From SCGC-AAA076-P13 sp905478035 (GTDB taxonomy: Bacteria; Pseudomonadota; Gammaproteobacteria; Magnimaribacterales; D2472): a stretch of DNA of 64,000 nt. Below, piece after piece: positions 63,647 to 64,000 of the stretch. Position 1 is the stretch's first letter; each line of letters opens with the position of its first letter. The notes under the pieces were generated by a model, which was not told the DNA's origin, did no database searches, and saw only the letters and a program-made list of their open reading frames with translations. The stretch is taken from NCBI GenBank assembly GCA_943846785.1, contig OX044367.1:1-64000 (forward strand). Reading direction: 5' to 3'. Both the position numbers and the translations under genes were made by a program.

Positions 63647-64000
63647 ATAAAAAAACACATTGCCTTTACTGGTTTCTTTTTTATTAAATGTAAATAAAGC
63701 ATGTGCAGCAATGATTACGGCAGCATTGGTCCATGTTGAATTCTCTTCTGGCCAAAAAATATCCATTTTATATTGATAGCCTGTTGGAAAAATCCCGTTA
63801 TCATTTTTGAACTGAAGTATATTGTTAAAAATTTTTTTTGCGGTCTCTATATCGCCCAAGACTAGTAAGGCAATAATGCACTCGCAGCTTTCTGCAATAG
63901 TAACCCAAGGCTCTTCTTTAACACATTTAACCCCAAGTCCTTCCACATAAAAATCTTTAAGAGAATTATGAAATACATTTTTATTATTCTTCACGCCACA
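63599..64000 (-). CDS. Prenyltransferase-like alpha-barrel protein (partial)
   Basis: About 133 C-terminal residues are visible; the frame stays open to the right edge, so the start is outside (a GTG near 63994 may be internal). Motifs are EEPWVTIAESCECIIALLVL, ILQFKNDNGIFPTGYQYKMD and FWPEENSTWTNAAVIIAAHA, the repeated helix-plus-tryptophan pattern of terpenoid-cyclase/prenyltransferase alpha-alpha barrels. Similar marine proteins are listed as phenyltransferase-domain proteins without proven function. The gene ends inside the convergent methyltransferase gene. Confidence 0.6.
   Translation of the reverse strand, partial: CGVKNNKNVFHNSLKDFYVEGLGVKCVKEEPWVTIAESCECIIALLVLGDIETAKKIFNNILQFKNDNGIFPTGYQYKMDIFWPEENSTWTNAAVIIAAHALFTFNKKETSKGNVFFYLNNLLQGDQAINPFN

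Noticed and set aside
1..64000. CRISPR array, prophage or toxin-antitoxin system
   Set aside because: I saw no regularly spaced repeats, structural phage genes or typical toxin-antitoxin pairs; the lambda-P-like gene stands alone among housekeeping genes.

Overview
The window looks like chromosome from an AT-rich, compact gammaproteobacterium. The gene orders gyrA-serC-pheA-hisC-tyrA-aroA-cmk-rpsA-ihfB-pyrF, uvrC-pgsA-tRNA-Cys-tRNA-Leu, ubiG-mupP-yciK, xseB-ispA-dxs, miaA-hflK-hflC-purA and nrdR-ribD-ribB-ribH-nusB are gammaproteobacterial. Very short spacers, frequent ATGA overlaps and loss of usual operon members suggest a streamlined, probably marine lineage such as SAR86. That placement is inference; no 16S gene is present.

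Left part (1-15.05 kb, nearly all minus strand): a surface-polysaccharide island, transcribed leftwards. It starts with an RfaH-type antiterminator, an ops-like DNA element and an EPS-type MarR regulator. It continues with wzz, wecB and wecC (UDP-ManNAc to UDP-ManNAcA), then a nonulosonic (sialic/legionaminic-like) acid block: a CBS-nucleotidyltransferase, neuA, neuC, a sugar-nucleotide epimerase and neuB. After these come a candidate sugar transferase, a Wzx-like flippase, a Wzy-like polymerase, a heparinase II/III-like lyase and a WbuB-like glycosyltransferase cut by the window edge. The island abuts tRNA-Leu(UAA) and tRNA-Cys next to pgsA-uvrC.

Middle-left part (15.3-30.7 kb, minus strand): a nucleotidyltransferase-cupin protein, pgsA, uvrC, pgi, pyrF, ihfB, rpsA, cmk, aroA, tyrA, hisC, pheA, serC and gyrA. 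From about 1.2 to 26.3 kb most genes are broken by single-base frameshifts, often in homopolymers and worst at 22-26 kb. Right of 26.3 kb almost all genes are intact. I read the breaks as sequence or assembly error, and I annotate each broken gene as one locus spanning its fragments.

Right part (30.8-64 kb): split proton-translocating transhydrogenase (pntAA/AB/B); ubiG-mupP-yciK; a DNA glycosylase, rluB and scpBA; aroG followed by a tandem-DnaT-domain protein and a lambda-P-like protein (a possible primosome or helicase-loader module); an RND efflux pair; xseB-ispA-dxs; pgpA-thiL, a thiolase and a small hypothetical gene; nth, glyA, nrdR and the riboflavin genes with nusB; purA-hflC-hflK-miaA; PII; and Kdo transferase, a lipid A acyltransferase, a methyltransferase and a partial gene at the right edge.

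Most notable: the RfaH/ops/MarR control region hidden by frameshifts; the chromosomal DnaT/lambda-P-like pair; an S1 protein with five instead of six S1 domains; loss of hfq-hflX between miaA and hflK; a RibBA whose GTP-cyclohydrolase half lacks its zinc ligands; an endonuclease III with shifted cluster cysteines; and an RND pump with altered proton-relay residues.
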